A DNA stretch of 64,000 bases from the NCBI GenBank assembly GCA_024279945.1, contig JAJRRA010000070.1, positions 1 through 64,000 on the forward strand, written 5' to 3'. The stretch is from Gammaproteobacteria bacterium (GTDB lineage: Bacteria > Pseudomonadota > Gammaproteobacteria > Xanthomonadales > SZUA-36). Of the stretch, positions 38,229 to 49,980 are shown in pieces (the first letter of the stretch is position 1; every line of letters starts with the position of its first letter). Both the position numbers and the translations under genes were made by a program. Under the pieces are notes generated by a model that saw only the letters and a program-made list of their open reading frames with translations, did not search any database and was not told the origin of the DNA.

Positions 38229-38834
38229 ATGAACTATGCACCTGTCTGCTTATTAGCTGTAGCGCTAAGCTTTCCACTGCTGGCCACAGGCGCTGATCTC
38301 GATGCGCTGATCGAAGAATGTGACAGTTGTCATGGCCCGCAGGGGGCTTCAAGCGATAGCGATGTGCCAATCATCGGCGGTCAATCCTCAAGCTATATTG
38401 CAACTTCCCTGGCTTATTATCAGGAATGGGGACGCCCTTGTATTAAAAGTGCCTACCGGCATGGAGACACCTCGAAACCCGTTACTACCATGTGCAAAAT
38501 CTGCGCTGACATGAGTTTCGATGAAATGGAGGCACTTGGCGATTATTACGCCAGTCAGAAATATGTTGCTGCAAAACAGGACTTCAACCAGGCCCAGGCT
38601 GAAAAGGGTGCCCTACTCCATGAAAAACTCTGTTTTTCATGTCATCCGAAGGGCGGAACAATTGCAGAACGTGGTCCCATCCTGGCGGGCCAGTGGGCCG
38701 GCTACCTGAAAACTGCAGTGGGACAGGCCTTATCCGGGGAACATCTGGTGCCGCCCTTAATGGAAAAGCAGTTTGCCGATCTCGGTATTGAGGATATTGA
38801 TGCCCTGGCGAATTATTACGCCAGCCAGCAATAA
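38229..38834 (+). CDS. dihaem cytochrome c (c4/FccA-like)
   Basis: The 201-residue periplasmic cytochrome has a signal peptide (about 1-21) and two class I cytochrome domains with haem sites CDSCH (about 31) and CFSCH (about 136). Candidate axial Met residues lie in ADMSFDEM and PPLMEKQF, each followed by the family ending ALxxYYASQ. The first domain includes IIGGQSSSYIATSLAYYQ, as in cytochrome c4 and flavocytochrome c haem subunits. A CKIC pair lacks His and binds no haem. AGGGAG precedes ATG 38229. It is divergent from the octahaem cytochrome gene by 161 nt and is a natural candidate for its electron partner; that link is inference. Confidence 0.88.
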   Translation: MNYAPVCLLAVALSFPLLATGADLDALIEECDSCHGPQGASSDSDVPIIGGQSSSYIATSLAYYQEWGRPCIKSAYRHGDTSKPVTTMCKICADMSFDEMEALGDYYASQKYVAAKQDFNQAQAEKGALLHEKLCFSCHPKGGTIAERGPILAGQWAGYLKTAVGQALSGEHLVPPLMEKQFADLGIEDIDALANYYASQQ

Positions 38835-38879
38835 ATTTACCCGGATAACGGGAAATCACTTCTTAGCCCGGACATTTCA

Positions 38880-38987
38880 GGTCGGGATCGGCTGGCTGTT
38901 TTCAGGACACGCTTAAAACGTCCCTGTGCGCTAATCGGCTGTTCCCGACAGCCCGATTGTCCTGAAAACAGCCAGCCGATCCCGACC
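38880..38987. repeat. perfect 30-bp inverted repeat
   Basis: Arms at 38880-38909 and 38958-38987 are exact reverse complements (left arm begins GGTCGGGATCGGCTGGCTGT). The 48-nt centre contains a smaller stem, GGCTGT/ACAGCC (38937-38953). It sits between the convergent dihaem cytochrome gene and atpC and could act as a terminator or mRNA-stabilising structure, though no U-run is present. Confidence 0.85.
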
Positions 38988-39030
38988 GCACTGCACTGCA
39001 GCAATTCCGGTAACTCATGCGATGTGTGGA

Positions 39031-40853
<1,823 letters not shown>

Positions 40854-40875
40854 CTAAATTTGTCAGTGTCCTGCC

Positions 40876-41739
40876 TTAGACGGCAGCGGCACCACTGACG
40901 ATTTCTGAAATTTCCTGTGTGATCGCCGCCTGGCGGGCCTTGTTGAAGACCAGCGTCAGATCATCGATCAATTCGCCTGCATTATCTGTTGCGTTCTTCA
41001 TCGCAATCATCCGGGCGGCATGCTCAGAGGCGACATTTTCCAGTACCGACTGATACACCAGCGACTCAATGTAACGGACCAGCACCGTGTCCAGCAGTGA
41101 TTCCGCATCCGGCTCGTAAATATAGTCCCAGATATCACGGATTTCCTCGTCGTCTGTGTCCGGCAAGGGGAGCAAGCGCTCCAGGGTCGGTTTCTGGGTC
41201 ATTGTGTTGATAAAATCGTTGTAGACGATATACAGCCGGTCCAGCGTACCCTCACGGTAGGCGTCCAGCATGACCTTGATCGAGCCGATCAGGTCTTCGA
41301 TCTGGGGCTTTTCGCCCAGGTCACTGGCATGCGCCGCTATCTCAACTTTAAGGTTTCTGAAGAATGCCGATGCCTTCTTGCCCAGGGTAACCAGGCTGAC
41401 CTGTGCACCCTTGCCCTGCCACTCACTGATATCCGCCAGCGCCAGCTTGAACAGGTTGATGTTCAGGCCGCCGCACAAGCCGCGGTCGGTGGACACGATG
41501 ATGTAGCCAACCTTTTTTGTCTCCGCACGCTGGACCGTGAATGGATGACGATATTCCGGGTTGGCCTTGCTCATGTGCCCCATCACCCGGCGCATCATCC
41601 GCGCGTATGGACGGGTGGCATTCATCAGCTCCTGTGATTTGCGAATCTTGCTCGCAGAGACCATCTCCAGCGCCGAAGTCACCTTGCGGGTGTTCTCGAT
41701 ACTGCGGATCTTGGTGGTGATTTCTTTACCGCCTGCCAT
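40876..41739 (-). CDS. atpG: ATP synthase gamma subunit
   Basis: The 287-residue rotor shaft of F1 has two long terminal helices forming a coiled coil: [30 protein letters not shown] at the N-terminus, written here only as a range (about 5-35), and [20 protein letters not shown] near the C-terminus. The central Rossmann-like domain contains [11 protein letters not shown]. Spacing to atpA is 42 nt. Nothing unusual was seen. Confidence 0.96.
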   Translation of the reverse strand: MAGGKEITTKIRSIENTRKVTSALEMVSASKIRKSQELMNATRPYARMMRRVMGHMSKANPEYRHPFTVQRAETKKVGYIIVSTDRGLCGGLNINLFKLALADISEWQGKGAQVSLVTLGKKASAFFRNLKVEIAAHASDLGEKPQIEDLIGSIKVMLDAYREGTLDRLYIVYNDFINTMTQKPTLERLLPLPDTDDEEIRDIWDYIYEPDAESLLDTVLVRYIESLVYQSVLENVASEHAARMIAMKNATDNAGELIDDLTLVFNKARQAAITQEISEIVSGAAAV

Positions 41740-41781
41740 CAGTCTGCTCCGCTATTGTCTCGCCGGTCCCTTGCAGGACCA

Positions 41782-43326
41782 CTACCAGGACCCTGTGGAC
41801 TTGAAGTCTTCCACCGCTGCGGTCATCTGCGCCTCAAGTTCATCGTTCCAGTCGCCGCCGGCCAGTGCCGTCATAAATTCCGTTTTGGAATTGTTCATGA
41901 AGTCCAGCATGGCGCCTTCAAAGGCAGTGACTTTGGCCAGTTCCACGTCATCCATGTAACCGCGATCGACCGCGAACAGGGACACTGCCATCTCGGCCAC
42001 GGACATCGGGCTGTACTGGGCCTGTTTCATCAACTCGGTGACGCGTTGGCCACGCTCCAACTGGGCGCGCGTTGCGTCATCGAGATCTGAGGCAAACTGT
42101 GCAAAGGCTGCCAGTTCACGATACTGCGCCAGCGCCAGTCGCACACCGCCGCCGAGTTTCTTGATCACCTTGGTCTGAGCTGCACCACCGACGCGGGATA
42201 CCGACAGGCCGGCGTGCACGGCCGGGCGGATACCACCGTTGAACAGGTCGGTCTCGAGGAATATCTGGCCATCGGTGATGGAAATCACATTGGTCGGTAC
42301 GAAGGCCGATACGTCGCCGGCCTGGGTCTCAATGATCGGCAGCGCGGTCAGTGATCCGGTTTTGCCCTTGACCTTGCCATCGGTGAACTTCTCGACCCAT
42401 TCCTCGTTGACACGGGCCGCACGTTCCAGCAGGCGCGAATGCAGATAGAACACGTCACCCGGATACGCTTCGCGGCCCGGTGGGCGGCGCAGCAGCAGGG
42501 ATACCATGCGGTAAGCCCAGGCCTGCTTGGTCAGATCATCATAAATAATCAGGGCATCTTCACCGCGGTCGCGGAAATACTCACCCATGGTGCAGCCTGA
42601 ATACGGTGCAATGTACTGCATGGCCGCAGACTCGGAGGCCGAGGCGTTGACCACGATGGTGTGTTCCATGGCACCGTGCTCTTCGAGCTTGGCTACCACG
42701 TTGGCCACCGTGGACTGCTTCTGGCCGATAGCGACATAAATACACTTGATGCCGGATTTAGCCTGGTTAATGATGGTGTCGATGGCAATGGCAGATTTAC
42801 CAATCTGGCGGTCACCGATGATCAATTCGCGCTGACCCCGGCCAATCGGAACCATGGAATCGATAGACTTCAGACCGGTCTGCACCGGCTGATCGACTGA
42901 CTTGCGCCAGATCACGCCGGGGGCGACTTTTTCAATCGGGGCGAAGCCGTCATGATCGATCGGACCCTGACCGTCAATCGGGTTACCCAGTGCATCAACC
43001 ACGCGACCCAGCAAGCCGGGGCCCTGCGGCACTTCGAGGATACGCCCGGTACACTTGACCGTATTGCCTTCGGTGATGTGCTCGTAGTCACCCAGGATCA
43101 CGGTGCCGACCGAGTCACGCTCCAGGTTGAGCGCCAGGCCAAAGGTGTTGCCCGGAAACTCGATCATCTCGCCCTGCATGGCGTCCTGCAGGCCGTGTAT
43201 ACGAGCGATACCGTCGGAAACACTGACCACAGTGCCTTCATTGCGCGTTTCGGCCGAAATATTCAGCTCTTCAACACGTTGTTTGATCAATTCGCTGATT
43301 TCAGATGGATTCAATGTCGTCTGCAT
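41782..43326 (-). CDS. atpA: ATP synthase alpha subunit
   Basis: This 514-residue non-catalytic nucleotide-binding F1 subunit has an N-terminal crown, the P-loop [13 protein letters not shown] (about 170-182), the arginine-finger region [12 protein letters not shown] and the closing helices. The usual GDRQTGKT reads GDRQIGKS here, a conservative but uncommon variant that keeps the GxxxxGKS pattern. The gene lies between atpH and atpG. The stop is TAG. Confidence 0.97.
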   Translation of the reverse strand: MQTTLNPSEISELIKQRVEELNISAETRNEGTVVSVSDGIARIHGLQDAMQGEMIEFPGNTFGLALNLERDSVGTVILGDYEHITEGNTVKCTGRILEVPQGPGLLGRVVDALGNPIDGQGPIDHDGFAPIEKVAPGVIWRKSVDQPVQTGLKSIDSMVPIGRGQRELIIGDRQIGKSAIAIDTIINQAKSGIKCIYVAIGQKQSTVANVVAKLEEHGAMEHTIVVNASASESAAMQYIAPYSGCTMGEYFRDRGEDALIIYDDLTKQAWAYRMVSLLLRRPPGREAYPGDVFYLHSRLLERAARVNEEWVEKFTDGKVKGKTGSLTALPIIETQAGDVSAFVPTNVISITDGQIFLETDLFNGGIRPAVHAGLSVSRVGGAAQTKVIKKLGGGVRLALAQYRELAAFAQFASDLDDATRAQLERGQRVTELMKQAQYSPMSVAEMAVSLFAVDRGYMDDVELAKVTAFEGAMLDFMNNSKTEFMTALAGGDWNDELEAQMTAAVEDFKSTGSW

Positions 43327-43387
43327 CTTCCTTTTCCCATGTGATCATCGTTTCGTGATGACCGGATTATTAAATTCTTCAGGTTCC

Positions 43388-43924
43388 CTAGTGGGAGAGG
43401 TTTTGTTCCAATTTGTGCAAGCGGCCCAGCAAAGACCCGTCGATTACCTGGTCACCGGCATAAATCACGGCACCGCCGAGCACACCCGGGTCAATTTCAC
43501 TTTCCAGTTCAATCTCACTCTCAAAACGCTTCGCCAGAGCATCGCGCAAGCGGGAGGCCTGGTCTTCTTCCAGCGGTACGGCGGACACCACCCGCACATG
43601 AAGTCGCTTCTCCGCTTCCTGGCGCAAACGGCGGTAGAGCCTGGTGATCTCCGGCAGAAGGGGCAGGCGGTCGTTAGCGCCCAGTACCGAAAGAAAATCC
43701 TGGAACTTCGCGTTAAAGTGCTCACCCCCGATGTCAAGCAACAGCTTTACTACACGATCGGCACCCACATGCGGGCTCTCCAGCAAATCAGCCATGGACT
43801 CATCTGCGGCAATCGTGGCGGCCAGTGTCAGCATGTCGTCCCAGCCAGCCAGGTCATTCGCGGCCCGGGCCAGTTCAAATGCCGCCTTCGCATAGGGGCG
43901 GGCCAAAGTGGTCAGGCTGCTCAT
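43388..43924 (-). CDS. atpH: ATP synthase delta subunit
   Basis: The 178-residue subunit links the F1 head to the peripheral stalk. The N-terminal helical domain begins LARPYAKAAFELA, and the C-terminal part contains VVSAVPLEEDQ and DPGVLGGAVIYAGDQVIDGSL, as in the family. It overlaps atpF by 4 nt. The stop is TAG. Confidence 0.95.
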   Translation of the reverse strand: MSSLTTLARPYAKAAFELARAANDLAGWDDMLTLAATIAADESMADLLESPHVGADRVVKLLLDIGGEHFNAKFQDFLSVLGANDRLPLLPEITRLYRRLRQEAEKRLHVRVVSAVPLEEDQASRLRDALAKRFESEIELESEIDPGVLGGAVIYAGDQVIDGSLLGRLHKLEQNLSH

Positions 43925-44391
43925 ATTTCAGCAATCAACTTGTCAAGCAACTCACGGTGAGCCTGAGCGTCGATTTCTTTTTCCAGAATTTTCCCCGCAC
44001 CCAGCACGGCCAGGCTGGCGACCGAAGAGCGCAAGTCCTCGCGCGCCTGGTTGCTTGCCTGGGCAATATCGGCCTCAGCAGCAGTTACCTGACGCTGACG
44101 CTCAGAAAGAGCATCATCCTTGGCCTGGTCGAGAATCTGTGTGTGACGCTGATTGGCCTGCTCGATGATTTCGCTGGCCTTGTCACGAGCCTCGCGAATC
44201 TGCTCACTGACCTGGACCTTCGCTGCCTCAAGTTCCTTCTCTGCCTTATCAGAAGCCGCCAGCCCTTCAGCAATGCGTTCCCGCCTCTCGTCCATCGCCT
44301 GGATCAGCGGCGGCCAGAGATACTTCATGCAGAACCACACGAAGATCATCATCGCGATCGACTGCAAAATTATTGTGGCATTAATATTCAT
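43921..44391 (-). CDS. atpF: ATP synthase b subunit
   Basis: This is the peripheral-stalk subunit, 156 residues. One N-terminal membrane helix (MNINATIILQSIAMMIFVWF) is followed by a long charged coiled-coil, rich in Ala, Glu, Lys and Arg (about 30-150), that dimerises and binds delta. The start overlaps nothing upstream; atpE lies 88 nt away. Confidence 0.95.
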   Translation of the reverse strand: MNINATIILQSIAMMIFVWFCMKYLWPPLIQAMDERRERIAEGLAASDKAEKELEAAKVQVSEQIREARDKASEIIEQANQRHTQILDQAKDDALSERQRQVTAAEADIAQASNQAREDLRSSVASLAVLGAGKILEKEIDAQAHRELLDKLIAEI

Positions 44392-44479
44392 GCCTTACCT
44401 CGTTCAGTTGCTTCGGTTTAGCTGTCCGGATCAGCGGACAGGCCTGCCTACAGGGTGATTGCAACCCCCAAGGCCCGCA

Positions 44480-44764
<285 letters not shown>

Positions 44765-44843
44765 TCAGAGATTAAAGCCAAAAAAACATTTAAAAACTTA
44801 CGTACAAATCGTTACAGCAATAAAGCCAATTACAAAATTCCGC

Positions 44844-45896
<1,053 letters not shown>

Positions 45897-46000
45897 TTAG
45901 TGCAACTGTGCCTGTTGCTTTATTCCAATGGAGTGGCGGCTTGTCCGCCCACCCGGAAGGTGTGTCCCATTACTCAAAATTCAAGTACATACCTAAATCT

Positions 46001-46387
46001 TTATCGCCCCTGGAACACCAGGGCCATTCCAATCCAGCCCGCGATCAGAACACTGATCATACCGAAGAAAAAGTACCCGGCCGCCAGTGGTTTTACCCAA
46101 ATGAACACCACCGCGCATAACAAGCCGGTCAATGCCAGTTTACCGAACTCAGCCAAAGCTGCCGTGCCCAGAAAGGCCGCACTGTCACCGCCTATTTTTC
46201 GCATCACAAGAACGGTAAAGACCAGGCCCGGTAAAAATACCGCAAGGCCCCCGAACAGTGACGAGTAGGCTGCTACCCGACCCACCAGTAACAAGCCAAA
46301 GGTCAACAAGACCATCACCAGAGTCTGGATTCTCAAGCTCCTGGCCAGATTGATCCCGGTCGAATCGACCGGCGGAACCTGGTTCAT
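46001..46387 (-). CDS. atpI: ATP synthase accessory protein AtpI
   Basis: AtpI is a small membrane protein that helps assemble the c-ring. From ATG 46387 (preceded by CCGGAGG) the product has 128 residues and four hydrophobic helices, with GKLALTGLLCAVVFIWVKPL in the middle, as in the family. In-frame codons up to 46516 add an unsupported N-terminus. It opens the atp operon. Confidence 0.85.
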   Translation of the reverse strand: MNQVPPVDSTGINLARSLRIQTLVMVLLTFGLLLVGRVAAYSSLFGGLAVFLPGLVFTVLVMRKIGGDSAAFLGTAALAEFGKLALTGLLCAVVFIWVKPLAAGYFFFGMISVLIAGWIGMALVFQGR

Positions 46388-46614
46388 CCCCGCCTCCGGT
46401 AGCACAGCCATCAGGATTTCAATCCTGTAACCCGGTGCACAATTTACCTTCCCATTCATCTCGAATCGTTGACCTCGGTCAGTTCTGTTTAAAGACACTG
46501 AACAAAATGCGGCCAAAGACCGCCCATTTTAACATTTTCCAATATGCAACGGCAACGAACAGACCAATGAATTCAGAATTCCGACTGCCGGCTTTTGGAT
46601 AGCGGTGGGGGAGT
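46388..46614 (-). other. atp operon upstream region
   Basis: No gene is seen here. A stem, GCGGCC/GACCGC (46509-46523), is followed on the minus strand by ATTTTGTT and may end the rsmG-parA-parB transcript. The atp promoter must lie in this region or in the repeat next to it, but I found no clear -35/-10 pair. Confidence 0.35.
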
Positions 46615-46812
46615 GCCAGGAAGAAGGCTTTTTTCTTCGTCCTTTTAGCCGCCGAGTGAATGATCCAGCCCGGGGCGATTTTCAGGGATGAAAATCGAGG
46701 ACTGATTGGGCAGGATGCCCAACCAGGCCGGTCCCGACCAGGCTGAATCATTCGCGAGGGCAGCCCACAGGGCCGGATAAGCAGGACGAAGAAAAAAGCC
46801 TTCTTCCTGGCG
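46615..46812. repeat. large nested inverted repeat between parB and atpI
   Basis: Outer arms of 29 nt (46615-46643 and 46784-46812) are exact reverse complements; the left one begins GCCAGGAAGAAGGCTTTTTT. Inside, GTGAATGATCCAGCC (about 46655-46669) pairs with GGCTGAATCATTCGC (about 46743-46757) at 13 of 15 bases. The whole unit is about 198 bp and could fold as one long structure. It ends about 20 nt from the parB stop codon. Confidence 0.82.
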
Positions 46813-46832
46813 CTCCTACGTACCGAAGCAAC

Positions 46833-47702
46833 TTATTCGGAAAGCTTCAGTCGCTCCAGGATGCCCTCGAACTCATCGGTATTGTTATAGGAGATCACCA
46901 GCGTCCCCTTGCCCGAAGCCAGGTGGTTGATCTTGACCCTGGCGCCCAGGCGCTCACCCAGGCGATTCTGCAGCCGGAGAATATCCGGATCAATCCTGCG
47001 CCCGGTCCGCTTTTTAGGATGAAGCAGGCGGCGCACAAGATTTTCTGTTTCCCGTACCGAGAGCCGCTTATTGACTACTTCACGCGCTACTTCAAGCTGA
47101 AGATCCTCATCCAGCGACAACAAGGCCCGCGCGTGGCCCATTTCAATGGCGCGGACATCCACCAGGTCCTTTACTTCCTGCACCAGGTCGAGCAAACGCA
47201 GCAGGTTGGAAACCGATGCCCTGGACCGGCCCACCGCATCGGCCGCATCCTGGTGTGTCATCTGAAACTCTTCAATCAGGCGGCGCAGCGCCGTTGCTTC
47301 CTCCAGCGGATTGAGGTCTTCGCGCTGTATATTCTCAATCAGCGACATCGCCACCGCCACTTCATCCGGGACATCCCGAACAACCGCCGGTATCACATCA
47401 ATTTTAGCCAGTTGAGCCGCCCGCCAGCGGCGTTCTCCGGCGATCAGTTCAAATTTACCCTTACCCGTTGCCCGCACCACGATGGGCTGAACCACACCCT
47501 GCGCCCGGATGGAATTGGCCAATTCTTCCAGCTTTTCTTCATCAAAAACGGAGCGGGGCTGATAACGCCCGGGACGGATAACATCAAGGGGCAGTCGCCG
47601 AAGTTCCTCACCGCTTGCACGTTCCTTGACATGTTTCAGGGTGGTCTGGCTCAGCATGGAACTCAGATTTCGTCCCAGTGCAGGTTTTTTTCTTGCCGTC
47701 AT
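46833..47702 (-). CDS. parB: chromosome partitioning protein ParB
   Basis: ParB binds parS sites and spreads on DNA as a CTP-dependent clamp to segregate the origin region. The 289-residue protein has the N-terminal LRRLPLDVIRPGRYQPR box, the CTP-binding motifs IVVRATGKGKFELIAGERRWRAA (quoted only as a range, about 76-98) and ENIQREDLNPLEEA. A helix-turn-helix (THQDAADAVGRSRASVSNLLRLL) and a C-terminal dimerisation domain complete it. It overlaps parA by 4 nt. Confidence 0.96.
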   Translation of the reverse strand: MTARKKPALGRNLSSMLSQTTLKHVKERASGEELRRLPLDVIRPGRYQPRSVFDEEKLEELANSIRAQGVVQPIVVRATGKGKFELIAGERRWRAAQLAKIDVIPAVVRDVPDEVAVAMSLIENIQREDLNPLEEATALRRLIEEFQMTHQDAADAVGRSRASVSNLLRLLDLVQEVKDLVDVRAIEMGHARALLSLDEDLQLEVAREVVNKRLSVRETENLVRRLLHPKKRTGRRIDPDILRLQNRLGERLGARVKINHLASGKGTLVISYNNTDEFEGILERLKLSE

Positions 47703-48484
47703 TGATGAACCTCTTTCTTTTCATAGCGGCGTAACATCTCACCCGCCAGCGCCATGTGAGCCACCGCGCCCTTCGAACGCGGATCGTACAACAGGACGGG
47801 CAGCCCGTAGCTGGGCGCCTCGGCAACCCGTATGTTGCGGGGAACCAGTGTACGGTAAACGCGGTCTCCGAAATTCTCGATCAACTGCTCCGATACCGCA
47901 GTGGCAAGGTTATTACGACCGTCATACATGGTGCGAAGCAGGCCTTCGATCTCGAGATCCGGGTTAACGCTGCCACGGATCTGCTCGATGGTATTCAACA
48001 GGGCGCTCAGGCCTTCAAGAGCGTAGTACTCACACTGCATGGGAATCAACACGCTGTCGGCTGCCGCCAGGGCATTCAGGGTCAGCATGTTCAGGGACGG
48101 CGGACAGTCGATAAAGATCCAGGCGTAATGCGACAGCACCGGCTCAAGTGCTCGCTTCAAAGCGTATTCACGCTCATCCTGCTGCAGCAGGAATACTTCT
48201 GCAGCGGTCAGGTCACCATTAGACGGCAGCAGGTCAAATTTCAGCCCATCGGGTCGCAGAAAGGTTTCCTGCACGCCACGTTCGCCCATTAAAACCTCAC
48301 ATGCGGAGACCATTAACTTGCGTGGATCGATGCCACAGCCGGTCGTGGCATTACCCTGCGGGTCCAGGTCCAGCAGGGCCACCGGGTAATTCATACTGGC
48401 GAAAGCAGCCGCCAGGTTGACGCAGGTAGTGGTCTTGCCTACACCGCCCTTCTGGTTCGCTACTGCTATGACTCGGGCTGACAT
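47699..48484 (-). CDS. parA: chromosome partitioning ATPase ParA
   Basis: ParA is a 261-residue Walker-type ATPase that moves ParB-parS complexes over the nucleoid. The deviant Walker A KGGVGKTTTCVNLAAA (12-27), the DLDPQGNATTG motif and the Walker B region FIDCPPSLNMLTLNAL are intact. The gene lies 13 nt downstream of rsmG. This is the chromosomal ParA/Soj type, without an N-terminal DNA-binding domain. Confidence 0.96.
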   Translation of the reverse strand: MSARVIAVANQKGGVGKTTTCVNLAAAFASMNYPVALLDLDPQGNATTGCGIDPRKLMVSACEVLMGERGVQETFLRPDGLKFDLLPSNGDLTAAEVFLLQQDEREYALKRALEPVLSHYAWIFIDCPPSLNMLTLNALAAADSVLIPMQCEYYALEGLSALLNTIEQIRGSVNPDLEIEGLLRTMYDGRNNLATAVSEQLIENFGDRVYRTLVPRNIRVAEAPSYGLPVLLYDPRSKGAVAHMALAGEMLRRYEKKEVHQ

Positions 48485-48497
48485 TTCGCTTATTTAC

Positions 48498-49148
48498 TTA
48501 GCTGGATTTATTGACGGACATAATGACGAGGTGACGGTCCTCTTGCAATCCCGGCACATGAAGTTTTTCAACTGACTGGATCCGGACCCAGCCCGGCAAG
48601 GCTTCCAGTTCGGCTTCAGGATACTTGCCTTTCATGGCAAGGAGCCTTGTCTCCGGGGCGGCAAGATGCCGTGAAGCTTCCGCGAACCGGGGCAGGCTTG
48701 AGAAGGCCCGGCTGATAATGCAGTCCGGTATTTTATCCCCTCGCCACGATTCCAGCCGCGCCTGCACCGGCTGGATATTTTCCAATCGCAATTGGCGCCT
48801 GACGTGACGCAGAAAGCGAATTTTTTTGCCGGTGCTGTCCAACAAAGTGACCGTCAGTTCTGGTCGTACGATGGCCAGTGGAATGCCGGGCAATCCGGCA
48901 CCTGTGCCGGCATCCAGCAAGTGGTCACCGCGAATCCAGGGCCGTACGGAAAGTGAATCCAGCAGATGACGCGATACGATTTCGTGTGGGTCCCGGACCG
49001 CAGTCAGGTTGTAGCTTGCATTCCACTGGACCAGCAATTCCATATAGAAAAGAAACTGCTGAACCTGCTCCGGTTGCGGGTCTTCACCGGGCAGCTCGTT
49101 CAGGCCGGCGATAAGTGCTTTAGTCAGTACGTCACGCCCGGTCTGCAC
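48498..49148 (-). CDS. rsmG: 16S rRNA m7G527 methyltransferase
   Basis: RsmG methylates G527 of 16S rRNA with SAM. The 216-residue protein has the SAM-binding motif LLDAGTGAGLPGIPLAI and upstream YNLTAVRDPHEIVSRHLLDSL, both diagnostic. The start is GTG 49148; the ribosome-binding site is weak. In most gammaproteobacteria mnmG lies directly upstream; here a REP-like repeat and a lipoprotein gene take that place, so the ancestral mnmG-rsmG link has been broken. Confidence 0.95.
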   Translation of the reverse strand: MQTGRDVLTKALIAGLNELPGEDPQPEQVQQFLFYMELLVQWNASYNLTAVRDPHEIVSRHLLDSLSVRPWIRGDHLLDAGTGAGLPGIPLAIVRPELTVTLLDSTGKKIRFLRHVRRQLRLENIQPVQARLESWRGDKIPDCIISRAFSSLPRFAEASRHLAAPETRLLAMKGKYPEAELEALPGWVRIQSVEKLHVPGLQEDRHLVIMSVNKSS

Positions 49149-49164
49149 AACTCAAACCGAAAAC

Positions 49165-49229
49165 TGTAAGAGTCCGCTTGCGGGCGACATACTGTAATTG
49201 GAAAGATCGTCCGCGAGCGGACTCTTACA
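49165..49229. repeat. REP-like inverted repeat
   Basis: Arms TGTAAGAGTCCGCTTGCGGG (from 49165, 23 nt) and its partner at 49207-49229 match at 21 of 23 bases around a 19-nt loop. The motif resembles the well-known Pseudomonas REP consensus (TGTGGGAGCGGGCTTGCCCGCGA type). It lies between rsmG and the lipoprotein gene. Confidence 0.75.
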
Positions 49230-49252
49230 ACAGGCCTGGCGTTCTCGTATTA

Positions 49253-49912
49253 TCAATTCAGGCCGGAAGATTTCATTTGTGAAGCAATCTTTTTGGCGAC
49301 ATCCATCGCGGTGTCGGCATATTCCGTGTCCTTGGTCTCGGTAACGATGCGCCAGATGGGCTGCTGAGTCTCAATGTCATAGTAACTGGACTCGACATAG
49401 GCCATCGTCTTGTAATCAGCCCAACCCGGTCCCTCCCGGACGGTGTAAACATCGGTGGACCCGGTGAAATAGGGCCTGCCCCAACTGTATGCATGCCCGC
49501 TCCCGAGATACTCTGCCCAGTAATCGGAGCGGACATAACCCTCCGACCTCCCACCGCCTGAGTAGAACATCACGACAACGCCATCGACATTTTCAGCCTT
49601 GAGCAACTCAACGGCGACGTCCGGGTCAATCTCACCGCGAATTCCACCGCTCAAACCGGCAATGCTGCTACCGGGTACCGCAGGCGTTCCCTTCTCCCGC
49701 AATATTCTGGCGACATCGATTTCAACCGCCTTGCGCGCCAGTGCATCAGGCAGAACAACGATGACGGCTACTTTATCCGGTTTGTCGGTCACCGGCTTGT
49801 CTGTCCTCCAGTTATCCACTACCGAAGTTTGCGCGCAGGCACCCAGTAACAGGCTAAAAATTACCGGCGCCAGGATTGAACGGCCAATACTGCAGGGAGT
49901 TTGCGATATCAT
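49253..49912 (-). CDS. lipoprotein, DUF4136-like
   Basis: The 219-residue protein has a lipoprotein signal with lipobox LLGAC (Cys26) and a mature region starting AQTSVVDNWR. The pattern of a W-x-D core near the N-terminus, a conserved ARILREKG helix, and the late segment VESSYYDIETQQPIWRIVTET followed by AKKIASQM resembles DUF4136-type outer-membrane lipoproteins. A Gly/Tyr-rich stretch (about 125-165) lies between. Function is unknown. It is separated from oppF by about 68 nt and may be transcribed with the opp operon. Confidence 0.65.
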   Translation of the reverse strand: MISQTPCSIGRSILAPVIFSLLLGACAQTSVVDNWRTDKPVTDKPDKVAVIVVLPDALARKAVEIDVARILREKGTPAVPGSSIAGLSGGIRGEIDPDVAVELLKAENVDGVVVMFYSGGGRSEGYVRSDYWAEYLGSGHAYSWGRPYFTGSTDVYTVREGPGWADYKTMAYVESSYYDIETQQPIWRIVTETKDTEYADTAMDVAKKIASQMKSSGLN

Positions 49913-49929
49913 ATGATTTCCTTCAATAA

Positions 49930-49947
49930 GGGCCAGTTAACCGGCCC
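49930..49947 (-). terminator. hairpin after oppF
   Basis: GGGCCAGTTAACCGGCCC forms a near-perfect 18-nt palindrome 34 nt downstream of the oppF stop codon. On the minus strand it is followed by TTATT, so it may end the opp transcript. Confidence 0.4.
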
Positions 49948-49980
49948 GGACAGATGCGCATCTTAACCCATGCCGCCGCC

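Noticed and set aside
46833-48484. parS site near parAB
   Set aside because: I looked for TGTTCCACGTGGAACA-like sequences; only bare CACGTG cores were seen (for example in leuC and glmU), none with the full palindrome.
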